Assembly: GCA_963709485.1 (NCBI GenBank)
Contig: CAVPWE010000005.1
Location: forward strand, 310,001 to 374,000
Direction of reading: 5' to 3'
From: JAXDBM01 sp963709485
Lineage (GTDB): Bacteria > Desulfobacterota > Syntrophia > Syntrophales > Fen-1087
DNA: 64,000 nucleotides
The position numbers and the translations under genes were made by a program. Below are positions 9,337-17,858 of the stretch, piece after piece. Under the pieces are notes generated by a model. It was not told the DNA's origin. It saw only the letters and a list, made by a program, of their open reading frames with translations, and did not search any database. How positions within the stretch are numbered: position 1 is the first letter of the stretch; each line of letters starts with the position of its first letter.

Positions 9337-10488
9337 ATGATTCAACGGGACACCGAAAAGGCTATTCATACCCTACTGAAGGGATTTCCGGTCGTAACCA
9401 TTACGGGACCGCGCCAATCCGGAAAAACAACGCTCGCCCAAGCCATTTTCTCCGACAAGCCTTACGTGTCTTTGGAGGAACCGGATGTGCGGCTGGCGGC
9501 CCGGGAGGATCCCCGCTCCTTTCTCGGCCGCTTTCCCGATGGCGCCGTTCTGGATGAGGTGCAGCGCTGTCCGGAAATCCTCTCCTATCTCCAATCCCGG
9601 GTCGATCTCGACGGCCGCATGGGCCTCTTTCTCCTCACCGGCTCGCAGGGGTTCGGCCTCCTGTCCGATGTATCCCAATCCCTGGCCGGAAGAACCGCCT
9701 TTGTAGAACTGCTCTCCTTTTCGCTGCACGAGCTGAAGCAGGCCGGCAGGGCGCCGGCAACGCTCGACCGGATGCTTTTCACCGGCGGCTATCCGCCGCT
9801 CTATGACCGCGACGTCACCGTCCGGACTTGGTTTGGCGCCTATGTTACCGCTTATATCGAGAGGGACGTCCGACAGGTGCTTAAGATTCAGGACTTGGAG
9901 ACCTTCCAGCGCTTCGTGCGCCTCTGCGCCGGCCGGAGCGGCCAGTTGCTGAATTATTCCTCGCTGGCGGCGGATTGCGGCATTACCCACAACACGGCCA
10001 AGGCTTGGCTTTCGGTGCTGGAAGCGAGTTACATTCTCTTCCAGCTTCGGCCTCACCATGCAAGCTTCAACAAGCGGCTGGTCAAGGCGCCGAAGCTCTA
10101 TTTTTACGATGTCGGCCTTGCCGCGTGGCTGCTGGGCATTCAAACACCGGAGCAGATCGAGACCCACCCGCTGCGGGGAAACCTCTTTGAAACCTTTGTG
10201 GTGGCTGAGCTGATGAAGTCGTACCTCAACCGCGCCGAGCGGCCCGCCTTCTATTTCTGGCGGGACAGCAACGGCGTGGAGGTGGATCTGATCATCGAGC
10301 AGGGGGAGCGGCTCATGCCTCTGGAGATCAAATCCGGCCGGACCGTGGCACCGGATTTCTTTTCCGGCCTGGAAAGGTGGACGACCCTTGCAGGGGAGAA
10401 GGCGGTCGATCCAACTCTGGTTTACGGCGGCACGGACAATTACCGTCACAAAGGGATCCGGGTCATGGGCTGGCCGCACCTGAAGTAG
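9337..10488 (+). CDS. AAA_14/DUF4143 family ATPase
   Basis: A 383-residue protein with an N-terminal P-loop ATPase domain (Walker A GPRQSGKTTLAQ at about 24-35; Walker B GAVLDEVQRCPEI; sensor-like LLTGSQGFGLL) and a C-terminal DUF4143 domain with a PD-(D/E)xK-like end (FYFWRDSNGVEVDLIIEQG, LEIKSGRT). The residues E-x-D-L-I and E-I-K look intact for a nuclease fold. These proteins are widespread in accessory DNA, and their cellular task is not well defined. No clear ribosome site precedes ATG 9337. A second member of the family is encoded at 13258. Confidence 0.9.
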   Translation: MIQRDTEKAIHTLLKGFPVVTITGPRQSGKTTLAQAIFSDKPYVSLEEPDVRLAAREDPRSFLGRFPDGAVLDEVQRCPEILSYLQSRVDLDGRMGLFLLTGSQGFGLLSDVSQSLAGRTAFVELLSFSLHELKQAGRAPATLDRMLFTGGYPPLYDRDVTVRTWFGAYVTAYIERDVRQVLKIQDLETFQRFVRLCAGRSGQLLNYSSLAADCGITHNTAKAWLSVLEASYILFQLRPHHASFNKRLVKAPKLYFYDVGLAAWLLGIQTPEQIETHPLRGNLFETFVVAELMKSYLNRAERPAFYFWRDSNGVEVDLIIEQGERLMPLEIKSGRTVAPDFFSGLERWTTLAGEKAVDPTLVYGGTDNYRHKGIRVMGWPHLK

Positions 10489-10520
10489 TGCCATAACTAC
10501 TATTTTCTGCAGGGAGAGCG

Positions 10521-10634
10521 ATGATCGAACCGAAACACGAATTGATTCCCATAACCCGTCAATGCGAACTGCTGAGACTGTCGCGATCATCGTACGATTA
10601 CGTCTCCGATAGAATCGAACACAGGAAGACATGA
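10521..10634 (+). pseudogene. Remnant of IS3-family transposase OrfB (N-terminus only)
   Basis: A 37-codon frame starting ATG 10521 reads MIEPKHELIPITRQCELLRL then SRSSYDY, the typical start of IS3-group OrfB (RQCELLGLSRSSYYY). The rest of the transposase is absent: the frame ends in TGA 10632-10634, overlapping the start of the next gene. No terminal inverted repeats were found. AGGGAG sits 5 nt before the ATG. It is a trace of a past insertion at the right edge of the MntA/HepT-ATPase block. Confidence 0.6.
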
Positions 10635-11599
10635 AAAAATACCTCATCACGGGATATTCGGGATTCGTCAGCCGCCATTTCCTGGAGTACCTTGATGCAA
10701 ACGAACCGCACACATCCGTCAAGGGACTGGACGTGCAAGCCCCCCCTTTTCCGCATCGCTCTTTCAGGAACATCCGGGTGGATTTCGATAAAACGGATCT
10801 GCTCGATCAGGATCGCGTGGAAAGCATCATCTTCAACTTTCAGCCGGACTACATCGTCCACCTCGCATCATACAGCAGCGTGGCCTTCAGTTGGCGGGAG
10901 CCCATCCTGAGCTTTCGCAACAATATGAACATTTACCTGAACCTTCTTGAATCCGTGCGAAAGCTGAACCTGCCGGCAAGGATCTTGTCCATCGGATCCT
11001 CCGAGGAATACGGCAACGTGGATGACAAAGATCTGCCCCTGACCGAGGTGCACATACCGAAACCTTTAAGCCCCTACGCGGTCGCCCGGGTTTCTCAGGA
11101 AATGATTTCCAGAGTGTACGTCGAAGGGTACGGCCTGGACATCGTCATGACCCGGTCGTTCAATCACATCGGACCTTTCCAGAAAGACATTTTCGTCATA
11201 CCGTCCTTTGCCAGGCAACTGGTTGAAATTGAAAAAAGCAGTGAAAAGCGGGGCGAGCTGGTGACGGGGGAATTGACCATCGTCCGGGATTTCACGGATG
11301 TGAGGGACGTGGCCAGGGCTTACGACATGCTGCTGAAGAGGGGGAAATCTGGCGAAATTTACAACGTCTGCAGCAGCAGGGGAATATCGCTGAATGACAT
11401 CATCGGCATCATGGCGGACATACTCGGACTGCAGGTTCACACCAGGGTTGACGGAAAGCTCGTTCGGCCGAACGACAACAAAATCATCATCGGCTCCAAC
11501 GAGAAAATACGGCGCGAGATCGGCTGGGAACCATCGATCGACATGCATCGTTCCCTTGAAGATGTCATCGGGTTCTGGAAATCGCAGTACAAGAACTGA
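10631..11599 (+). CDS. NAD(P)-dependent epimerase/dehydratase, GDP-6-deoxy-4-keto-sugar reductase-like
   Basis: A 322-residue extended SDR. The Rossmann motif is ITGYSGFVSRHFLEYL (GxxGxxx type), the conserved strand is IVHLAS, and the catalytic set is SSEEYG plus the Y-x3-A pattern in SPYAVARVSQE, where the usual YxxxK lysine is replaced by arginine (YAVAR). Overall it is closest to Rmd/GDP-mannose-4,6-dehydratase-type enzymes (RSFNHIGPFQKD, FVIPSFARQL). No GDP-mannose 4,6-dehydratase is in the window. AGGAAG precedes ATG 10631. A second Rmd-like enzyme lies at 43197. Function beyond sugar-nucleotide oxidoreduction is uncertain. Confidence 0.8.
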   Translation: MKKYLITGYSGFVSRHFLEYLDANEPHTSVKGLDVQAPPFPHRSFRNIRVDFDKTDLLDQDRVESIIFNFQPDYIVHLASYSSVAFSWREPILSFRNNMNIYLNLLESVRKLNLPARILSIGSSEEYGNVDDKDLPLTEVHIPKPLSPYAVARVSQEMISRVYVEGYGLDIVMTRSFNHIGPFQKDIFVIPSFARQLVEIEKSSEKRGELVTGELTIVRDFTDVRDVARAYDMLLKRGKSGEIYNVCSSRGISLNDIIGIMADILGLQVHTRVDGKLVRPNDNKIIIGSNEKIRREIGWEPSIDMHRSLEDVIGFWKSQYKN

Positions 11600-12003
11600 A
11601 TCCCTCATCTTTGACCAAACATTTCACCATTTTCAAAATCATCCCCTGAAATCCGGTAATCGAAAATCCTTTAATTTTTCTTGACATCTCTGTTTAGATT
11701 AGCTAAACAGTCTTTCAATTCAAAGGCCGGGGATGTCCCATAGCCTGTGTATCTCAATATTTCAGATCGAACCGGTCCGATCAATAATGTAATCGGAACG
11801 GCGGAGCTGTGCAAAAAAGCGTCCTGCCGAATCATTCGTTCCCCTATAATATAAAGAGATTACCCGCCAATGGGACAGGAAATCTCTGTTTCTCAAAAAA
11901 CTACCTTCCCCGCTTTCTATAATCGGTTTCTGGTCATCAACCTGTACGCAATAATACAATTTATCTTTTTATAAATGTTCATTATTTCTGTACGGTATTC
12001 AGC
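11600..12003. other. 404-bp gene-free regulatory stretch
   Basis: AT-rich, with no convincing gene. A 65-codon frame on the - strand (11762-11959) has no recognisable motif or ribosome site. The stretch holds the TTGACA promoter with an overlapping inverted repeat at 11681-11710 and a consensus TATAAT at 11845-11850 without a matching -35. It is likely the control region of the winged-helix regulator at 12004, whose start would then have a long leader. Confidence 0.5.
11681..11710 (+). promoter_or_regulatory. Promoter with overlapping inverted-repeat operator
   Basis: A perfect -35 TTGACA (11681-11686) is followed after 17 nt by a poor -10, TAAACA (11704-11709). An 8-bp perfect inverted repeat, CTGTTTAG (11690-11697) and CTAAACAG (11703-11710) with a 5-nt spacer, covers the spacer and the -10. 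A dimeric repressor bound there would block the promoter. The nearest downstream gene is the winged-helix regulator at 12004, so autoregulation is plausible but not shown. Confidence 0.5.
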
Positions 12004-12528
12004 ATGCTGACCCAATTATTCACTTCAAAAACACGGATCAACCTCTTCCTCAAGCTTTTTCTGAATCCGGAAATATCATGTTATCTTCGTGAATTAGCGA
12101 GGGAATTTAATCTTACACCCAATGCGCTGAAAGAGGAACTGGACAACTTGAGCCAGGCCGGCTACCTGGGCAAGGAACAGCGAGGACAGTCCATCTTCTA
12201 CAAGGCAAACACGAAACATCCCTTCTTCCCGGAGATCAATTCCATCGTCAAGAAGTATTACGGCATCGATAAAATTGTCGAGCACATATTGAATGACCTT
12301 GGCAAAGTTGAATCTATCTATGCTCTTGATGATTATGCCGAAGGACGCGACAGTGGCCTCATCGATGTGTTAATTGTGGGCGACGTGGATATGGATAAAA
12401 TTCAGGCCTTGAGACCCAGCCTGGAGAAAGAGATCAAACGAAAGATCCGTGTCCTGGTGATGAATGCCAAGGAGTTTGACGAAAATCGCGAAATGCTTCT
12501 GAAGCGTCCGAATTGGCGGATTCTCTGA
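12004..12528 (+). CDS. Winged-helix regulator with C-terminal nucleotidyltransferase-like domain
   Basis: A 174-residue protein. Residues 1-70 form an ArsR/MarR-like winged helix (YLRELAREFNLTPNALKEEL is the recognition region; GQSIFYKAN the wing). Residues about 95-174 have the pattern of a degenerate nucleotidyltransferase-like fold (DSGLIDVLIVGDVDMDKI), ending with KRPNWRIL. I know such proteins as single genes near polysaccharide loci in Desulfobacterota; their ligand is unknown to me. A decayed paralogue at 14633-14911 shares 50 of 59 residues over the C-terminus. The operator-like repeat at 11690 and the palindrome at 12594 flank the gene. Confidence 0.75.
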   Translation: MLTQLFTSKTRINLFLKLFLNPEISCYLRELAREFNLTPNALKEELDNLSQAGYLGKEQRGQSIFYKANTKHPFFPEINSIVKKYYGIDKIVEHILNDLGKVESIYALDDYAEGRDSGLIDVLIVGDVDMDKIQALRPSLEKEIKRKIRVLVMNAKEFDENREMLLKRPNWRIL

Positions 12529-12571
12529 AATCGAATGCCTGCACCCCCTCCCAAAGACCTCACATCGTTAC

Positions 12572-12611
12572 TTGATACATTATGTTTTCGTAGTAATACA
12601 TAAATGTATTA
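12572..12611 (+). promoter_or_regulatory. Promoter with 18-bp perfect palindromic operator before the AbiEi-like gene
   Basis: TTGATA (12572-12577) lies 16 nt before TAATAC (12594-12599). The perfect palindrome TAATACATAAATGTATTA (12594-12611) covers this -10 and the probable transcription start. The AbiEi-like regulator begins about 40 nt downstream. AbiEi antitoxins repress their own operon by binding inverted repeats, so this is a likely autoregulatory site. The palindrome is exact; the promoter call is moderate. Confidence 0.6.
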
Positions 12612-12651
12612 GAAAGTAACCAATGAAGACCTACCGACAGAAAACCATTCC

Positions 12652-13231
12652 ATGACGGCCTTGGCGATCCTGCGGCAATTGCCTTCCCTCTTTCGAAAAT
12701 TACAGCGACATCAGAAAGTTCACGACAAACGCCAACGTCTTTCTAACGCGCGCCCTCGCGAAGGGTCTGATCGAGCGGGTGGTGAAGGGGGTATATGTCA
12801 ACCTGCTTCGGGAGAACCCGCCGGTTCTGGAAGAAGTTGCCTGCTTTTTACGGACGCCGTCTTATATCTCCTGTGAGTGGGCCCTCAACCGGCACGGGAT
12901 TCTCCTTCAGGCGCCGACGGTCTGCACGGTTCTGACCCTCAATACGTCGGTTGGGGCATCCCGAAATCTGTCGTACGCCGGAGTCACGATCGAATTTTCC
13001 CGTATCGCTTCACGCCTCTTCACTGGCTTCGAAACGAGGGAGGGCTTCAACCTTGCCCTGCCGGAAAAGGCGCTCCTGGATGCGATCCATTTACGCAAGG
13101 CTGTTCCCTTCCGGGACGAATTAGAGATCGACCGGCTGGACCTGGATCGCATGATGCTGTGGGCGGAGTCTTTTCCGCTTCCAACCCGAAAATTGGCGGC
13201 GATTAAAAAAATGGGCGCTGACCATAATTAA
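12652..13231 (+). CDS. AbiEi-like antitoxin/transcriptional regulator, apparent frameshift
   Basis: Begins MTALAILRQLPS in frame 1 (ATG 12652). From about 12690 the homologous sequence continues one frame over: FENYSDIRKFTTNANVFLTR, then GLIERVVKGVYVN, SYISCEWALNRHGI and the late LALPEKALLDAIHLRK. This is the winged-helix plus AbiEi C-terminal arrangement (LPEKALLD is typical). One extra base in the ccttccctcttt stretch explains the shift. In AbiE systems AbiEi represses the operon and AbiEii is a nucleotidyltransferase toxin. Here the next gene is instead a DUF4143 ATPase, so the partner is different or absent. Confidence 0.7.
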
Positions 13232-13257
13232 TTATAGACGAAAGATGGCGTGAAATC

Positions 13258-14577
13258 ATGTTATCTTCGACTATAATCGAAAGCATGGAAAATTCAAGAA
13301 GCGATACAGCCCACTTTGTCGTCAGGGAAACATACCTGAACGCAATAGAAGCATTCATCGATCAGCCTGTGGTGAAGGTGCTCAAAGGGATGCGCCGTGT
13401 CGGCAAAAGCGTCATCATGCGATTGCTGATCGAGAGACTGATCAACCGCGGCGTCTCCAGCGGCAACATTCTTTATGTCAATAAAGAATCTCTCGCCTTT
13501 GACGCAATCAAAGACTATCGCGACCTGTATCGTTATGCCGGGAACTATTTCAAAGAAGGCGTAGCGACCGCCCCAGCGCCCGCGCCTGCCCCCGTCCGGA
13601 AGTATATTCTGATTGACGAAATCCAGGAGATCGAGGGATGGGAAAGGGCGGTCGCCTCTTTTTTGGCGGACGGCCTGGGGGATGTCGTCATCTCCGGCTC
13701 CAATGCAAGCCTCCTGTCCTCTGAACTTGCCACCCTGATCAGTGGGAGGTACGTAGAGATCCCCATTTATCCGCTGACGTTTCATGAGTTTATAACCTTT
13801 CGCGAAAAAAAGAAGGATCAGGGGGGCGGAGAAAATAAAGCTGCGGAAACGGACACTGAAACGGAATTCAAAAACTATCTGAGATACGGCGGCCTTCCCG
13901 GCATCCACCAGTTGCCGTTCAATGACGAGGTCCTGTTCAGCTATCTGAACTCCCTATTGAACACCGTCCTGTACAAGGATGTCATCACCCGCCATAAAAT
14001 CCGTGATGCATCGATATTCGATAAGCTGATTCGGTACCTTTTCGATAATGTCGGCAACATCACGACGGCGAAGAAGATCGCGGATTATTTTAAATCGCAG
14101 CGAATCAAAACCTCTGTGGACACAATCTTAAACTATATCAGCTATATCGAAGCGAGCCTGCTGATCGACAAGGCGCCGCGGTATGACATCAAAGGGAAGA
14201 GGCTCCTGGAGTTTTCCGACAAGGTCTTCCTCAACGATATCGGGCTTCGTCACGGCTTGATCGGGTATAGAGAAAGAGACGTCAACGGGCTTCTGGAGAA
14301 CATCGTTTTCAAGGAATTGCAGGCACGGGGGTACAAAATATCCATCGGCGTCATCGATCAAATGGAGATCGACTTTATCGCCGAGAAGCAAAACGAAAAG
14401 AAATACATCCAGGTATGTTACGGTCTGGGCAGTGAAACGGCCGTCGAAAGGGAGTTTGGCAACCTGGAGAAGATCAAAGACAACTATGAAAAGATGGTCA
14501 TCTCCATGGATAAATTCTTTCCCGCCGAGAGAAACGGTATCCTTCACCGCCATATCATCGATTTCCTGCTGGAATGA
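13258..14577 (+). CDS. DUF4143-family ATPase
   Basis: A 439-residue protein with Walker A GMRRVGKSVIM (about 43-53), Walker B YILIDEIQEIEGW, the sensor strand VVISGSNASLLSSELA, and a C-terminal DUF4143 domain ending with IDFIAEKQNEKKYIQVCY. Same family as the 9337 ATPase but only distantly similar. An Ala-Pro run (APAPAPAP, about 13567-13590) sits between the P-loop half and Walker B and looks like a small repeat expansion. Start ATG 13258 or ATG 13285 (nearby GAAAG). It follows the AbiEi-like gene by 26 nt and probably shares its promoter and palindromic operator. Confidence 0.88.
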   Translation: MLSSTIIESMENSRSDTAHFVVRETYLNAIEAFIDQPVVKVLKGMRRVGKSVIMRLLIERLINRGVSSGNILYVNKESLAFDAIKDYRDLYRYAGNYFKEGVATAPAPAPAPVRKYILIDEIQEIEGWERAVASFLADGLGDVVISGSNASLLSSELATLISGRYVEIPIYPLTFHEFITFREKKKDQGGGENKAAETDTETEFKNYLRYGGLPGIHQLPFNDEVLFSYLNSLLNTVLYKDVITRHKIRDASIFDKLIRYLFDNVGNITTAKKIADYFKSQRIKTSVDTILNYISYIEASLLIDKAPRYDIKGKRLLEFSDKVFLNDIGLRHGLIGYRERDVNGLLENIVFKELQARGYKISIGVIDQMEIDFIAEKQNEKKYIQVCYGLGSETAVEREFGNLEKIKDNYEKMVISMDKFFPAERNGILHRHIIDFLLE

Positions 14578-14632
14578 GCAAGTCAAAGCCGAGTTCCGCC
14601 CTATTTATTTACATTGAAAATCCCTCATCAAA

Positions 14633-14911
14633 ATGACAGGGCTTTCGAACCGGCCCCAGGATTTGCTGGACATGGCAGCTCTCGAACATGCGCTGAACGA
14701 TCAATCGGACCCCCTCCCTGCAAAACACTAAGACAGCGGACTGATCGACGTCCTGATCGTCGGCGACGTGGATATGGACAAAATCCAGGCGCTGAGGCCT
14801 AATCTGGAGAAGGAAATCAAGAGAAAGATCCGTGTGATGGTGATGAGCGACCAGGAATTTGAAGAGAGTAGAGGCATGATCCTGAAGCGCCCCAACTGGC
14901 GGATTCTGTAA
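14633..14911 (+). pseudogene. Decayed paralogue of the winged-helix regulator (C-terminal fragment)
   Basis: From 14732 to the TAA at 14909-14911 the frame reads DSGLIDVLIVGDVDMDKIQA and ends KRPNWRIL, matching 50 of 59 residues at the C-terminus of the 12004 regulator. Upstream in the same frame (ATG 14633) the sequence MTGLSNRPQDLLDMAALEHA has at most faint similarity, and a TAA stop at 14729-14731 separates the two. The winged-helix part is missing. The fragment directly abuts the ABC transporter start (14913). Together with the intact copy it brackets the AbiEi/ATPase pair, suggesting insertion or rearrangement between two paralogues. Confidence 0.75.
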
Positions 14912-14912
14912 C

Positions 14913-16718
14913 ATGAAGATATTCAGTCAAATCGCATATTATTTTTCCGTATACAAGAAGTATCTTGGAAGCCGCCTTTATATTGTTTTCGCCTTGTCCG
15001 GACTCGCGGCCATCACGGAAGGCTTTGGAATTGCCCTGCTGTTGCCGTTGATCGAGGTGGTCGGCGTCGGCGAAGTGGGAGGGGGCAAAAATCAATCGAA
15101 CGTGAAATCAGGCCTTCAAGCCGTGCTGAACAGCATGGGAATCGGCGATTCCATGATCGGAATCTTGTTTTTCATCGGATTCGTCTTTTTAGTCAAGGGC
15201 CTGATCGTTTTCTCGGACAATGCCTATCACAGCCATTTGAAGTCGCAGCTACTGCGCGAAATCAAAAGCCTGATGTTCGATCAATACAGCACCATGGACT
15301 ACGGTTATTACTCAAGAAGAAGCACGGGGCACTTCATCAACGTGATCAACGACCAGATTGCCAAGCTGCTCGTCACGTTCGACACTTACAAGGTCTTTCT
15401 CTCCACAGGCATCATGACCCTGGCCTATCTCTGCGTTGCCCTGCTGCTGGCCTGGAATTTCGCGCTTATGGCAATCGGGGCGGGCCTTTTCCTGCTGTTT
15501 TTCTTCCGAATCTTGAACCGTTACGTACACAAGCTTTCACGCAAAACCGTCCGCGAGCAGACCACCCTGAACAAATTCCTGGTCCAGACCATGCAATCCT
15601 TCAAATATCTCGTATCCACCGCACAGATAAGCCATCTCAGAAAAGGCGTGATGAACAGCGTCGGAAAATTGTCATCCTACTTGCGGTCGCAAGGCATCGC
15701 CCAAGCCCTGACACTGGCTGTCAGCGAACCGGTTACCGTTTTCTTCATTTTGCTGGTCATCATTGTTCAGATCACCGTGCTGGAGGCGCCTCTGGCTCCG
15801 ATTTTCGTGGTGCTGGTCTTATTCAACCGGGCCATGAGTCAAATGATCGGTGTGCAAAGCGCCTGGCAGCGGACATTGAATCATATCGGGTCTCTGGAAA
15901 GCGTGGAGCGTGAATTCGAGCTCCTCAGAAAATCCCAGGAGCCATCCGGAAAAAATCTCCTCAAACCCCTGGAGCGGAGCATCGAACTGCGTCAGGTCAG
16001 CTTTTCCTATGGGTCGAAAAGTCCGAATGTTCTCGATGACATCACCCTCACCATACACACCAACACCACGGTGGCTTTCGTGGGGGAGTCGGGCGCCGGC
16101 AAATCAACCCTGGTGGATATGCTCACCCTCATGCTCAGACCGCGCCGGGGTGAAATCCTCATCGACGGAATCTCCGGCACCGAGGTGGATCTGCGATCCT
16201 GGCGAAACCAGATCGGTTATGTCTCCCAAGAGACGGTTGTTTTCGACGATACCATCGCGAATAACATCTGCATGTGGAAAGGCGACTACAACACGGACGA
16301 CGACGTGCGAAAGCGTATTGAATATGCCGCACGGCAGGCCTACGCGGAACAGTACATCCAACAGCTGCCCCATCAGTTCAACACGCTGATCGGCGACCGG
16401 GGCGTTCGCCTTTCCGGCGGACAGCGCCAGAGGCTGTTTCTTGCCAGGGAACTCTACAAAAACCCGCAGCTTCTGATTCTGGACGAGGCCACCAGTTCGC
16501 TGGATTCGGAAACCGAGAGATACATCCAGGAGAGCATCGAGTCGCTGAAGGGAGCGGCTACGGTGGTTATAATCGCTCACAGGCTTTCAACCATCAAAAA
16601 TGCCGATTACATATATGTCCTCGACAAGGGAAGAATCATCGAGCATGGAACACACAGGGAACTGGCGGCAAGGGACAACGGCACTTTCAACCGCATGGTT
16701 GCTTTACAGAACCTATAA
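14913..16718 (+). CDS. ABC transporter, fused TMD-NBD (MsbA/PglK-type flippase)
   Basis: A 601-residue half-transporter. It has six hydrophobic segments in the first 320 residues and then a complete ATPase domain: Walker A GESGAGKSTLVDML, Q-loop near IGYVSQETVVF, signature LSGGQRQRLFLAREL, Walker B LLILDEATSSLDSE, H-loop IIAHRLSTI. Proteins of this form flip lipid-linked oligosaccharides (PglK) or lipid A (MsbA), or export other lipids. Placement directly upstream of the nonulosonate genes favours a lipid-linked glycan flippase. It starts 2 nt after the stop of the regulator fragment, with no clear ribosome site. Confidence 0.88.
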   Translation: MKIFSQIAYYFSVYKKYLGSRLYIVFALSGLAAITEGFGIALLLPLIEVVGVGEVGGGKNQSNVKSGLQAVLNSMGIGDSMIGILFFIGFVFLVKGLIVFSDNAYHSHLKSQLLREIKSLMFDQYSTMDYGYYSRRSTGHFINVINDQIAKLLVTFDTYKVFLSTGIMTLAYLCVALLLAWNFALMAIGAGLFLLFFFRILNRYVHKLSRKTVREQTTLNKFLVQTMQSFKYLVSTAQISHLRKGVMNSVGKLSSYLRSQGIAQALTLAVSEPVTVFFILLVIIVQITVLEAPLAPIFVVLVLFNRAMSQMIGVQSAWQRTLNHIGSLESVEREFELLRKSQEPSGKNLLKPLERSIELRQVSFSYGSKSPNVLDDITLTIHTNTTVAFVGESGAGKSTLVDMLTLMLRPRRGEILIDGISGTEVDLRSWRNQIGYVSQETVVFDDTIANNICMWKGDYNTDDDVRKRIEYAARQAYAEQYIQQLPHQFNTLIGDRGVRLSGGQRQRLFLARELYKNPQLLILDEATSSLDSETERYIQESIESLKGAATVVIIAHRLSTIKNADYIYVLDKGRIIEHGTHRELAARDNGTFNRMVALQNL

Positions 16719-16753
16719 ATGCAAGGGCAGCCAGGGCAATCGTCAGGAGGAAC

Positions 16754-17764
16754 ATGAATCTTTCAGGTAAAAAAATCCTGGTGACCGGCGCCGACGGGTT
16801 TATCGGATCTCACCTCGTCGAAGCGCTTGTGCGCGAGGGGCATGATGTCCGCGCATTTGTTCTTTACAATTCATTCAATTCCTGGGGATGGCTGGACCAC
16901 AGCGAACCGGCCATCAAAAAAAATCTGGACATCTTCGCAGGAGATGTGCGGGACGCTTACGGGGTGAAACAGGCCATGCGAGGATGCGATGTTGTTCTGC
17001 ATCTGGCAGCGCTCATTGCCATACCCTATTCCTATCACTCACCGGGCGCCTATGTGGAGACTAACGTTATGGGATCTCTGCATATCATGCAGGCGGCCCG
17101 TGAACTTGGTGTGGAGAAAGTGGTGCACACATCCACTAACGAGGTGTACGGCACGGCCCTTTATGTGCCGATAGACGAAGATCACCCCCTCCAGGGGCAA
17201 TCGCCGTACTCGGCCACCAAGATAGGCGCCGATCAGATAGTTTTATCATTTTACCGCTCCTTTGGAACACCCGTGGCGGTTATAAGACCCTTCAACACAT
17301 ACGGGCCGAGGCAAAGTGCCAGGGCGGTCATCCCCACAGTGATCACGCAGGTTCTCCTTGGGAAAAAGAAAATCATGCTGGGCGCACTCACTCCCACACG
17401 CGATTTCAACTACATCGACGACACGGTGAGGGGATTTATCGCCATGGCCGAGTCGGATGCGGCCGTAGGTCAAGTCGTCAACATCGGAAGCGGTTTTGAG
17501 GTGTCCATAGGGGATGCAGCTCGCTTGATTGTAGAAGAACTCACCGAAGATGTGGAGATTGTGCTCGATGAGCAGAGACTTCGTCCGGAAAGAAGCGAGG
17601 TAGAACGTCTCCTGTCGGACAACAGCAGGGCGAAACGACTTCTTGGATGGACCCCGAAGTACGGGGGATTGGATGGATTCCGCCGGGGCATCAGAAAGGC
17701 GATCGATTGGTTCTCAAACCCGGTCAACACAGTCAGTTACAAATTTGAAAGATACAACATCTGA
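16754..17764 (+). CDS. legB: LegB-like NDP-GlcNAc 4,6-dehydratase
   Basis: A 336-residue extended SDR with GADGFIGSHLVEAL, the LegB-type stretch VLYNSFNSWGWLD, the catalytic TSTNEVYGTA and the YxxxK in SPYSATKIGAD, and RPFNTYGPRQSARAVIPT. LegB converts GDP-GlcNAc (or UDP-GlcNAc) to the 4-keto-6-deoxy sugar, the entry step to legionaminic acid. AGGAGG stands 4 nt before ATG 16754. The aminotransferase LegC and acetyltransferase LegH normally found beside it are absent from this window; a methyltransferase and another SDR follow instead. Confidence 0.85.
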   Translation: MNLSGKKILVTGADGFIGSHLVEALVREGHDVRAFVLYNSFNSWGWLDHSEPAIKKNLDIFAGDVRDAYGVKQAMRGCDVVLHLAALIAIPYSYHSPGAYVETNVMGSLHIMQAARELGVEKVVHTSTNEVYGTALYVPIDEDHPLQGQSPYSATKIGADQIVLSFYRSFGTPVAVIRPFNTYGPRQSARAVIPTVITQVLLGKKKIMLGALTPTRDFNYIDDTVRGFIAMAESDAAVGQVVNIGSGFEVSIGDAARLIVEELTEDVEIVLDEQRLRPERSEVERLLSDNSRAKRLLGWTPKYGGLDGFRRGIRKAIDWFSNPVNTVSYKFERYNI

Positions 17765-17858
17765 TCGACTTCTTCCGAGAAGAAATTCCCCTTTTCAACC
17801 CGCTATGATCTGCTTTTTTTAGAAAACCGCAATCAAGAATGCTCGATGGGAGGCTGCC

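Noticed and set aside
9373..10773. 466-codon open frame on the - strand
   Set aside because: Antisense to the DUF4143 ATPase and the following SDR start; no motifs and no ribosome site.
11762..11959. 65-codon - strand frame in the 404-bp gap
   Set aside because: No similarity that I recognise, no ribosome site, and it would be the only - strand gene in the window.
17770..17784. Hairpin TTCTTC-CGA-GAAGAA after the LegB gene as a terminator
   Set aside because: Followed by ATTCCCCTTTTC and not a T run; the next gene is in the same operon direction with a good ribosome site, so termination is not supported.
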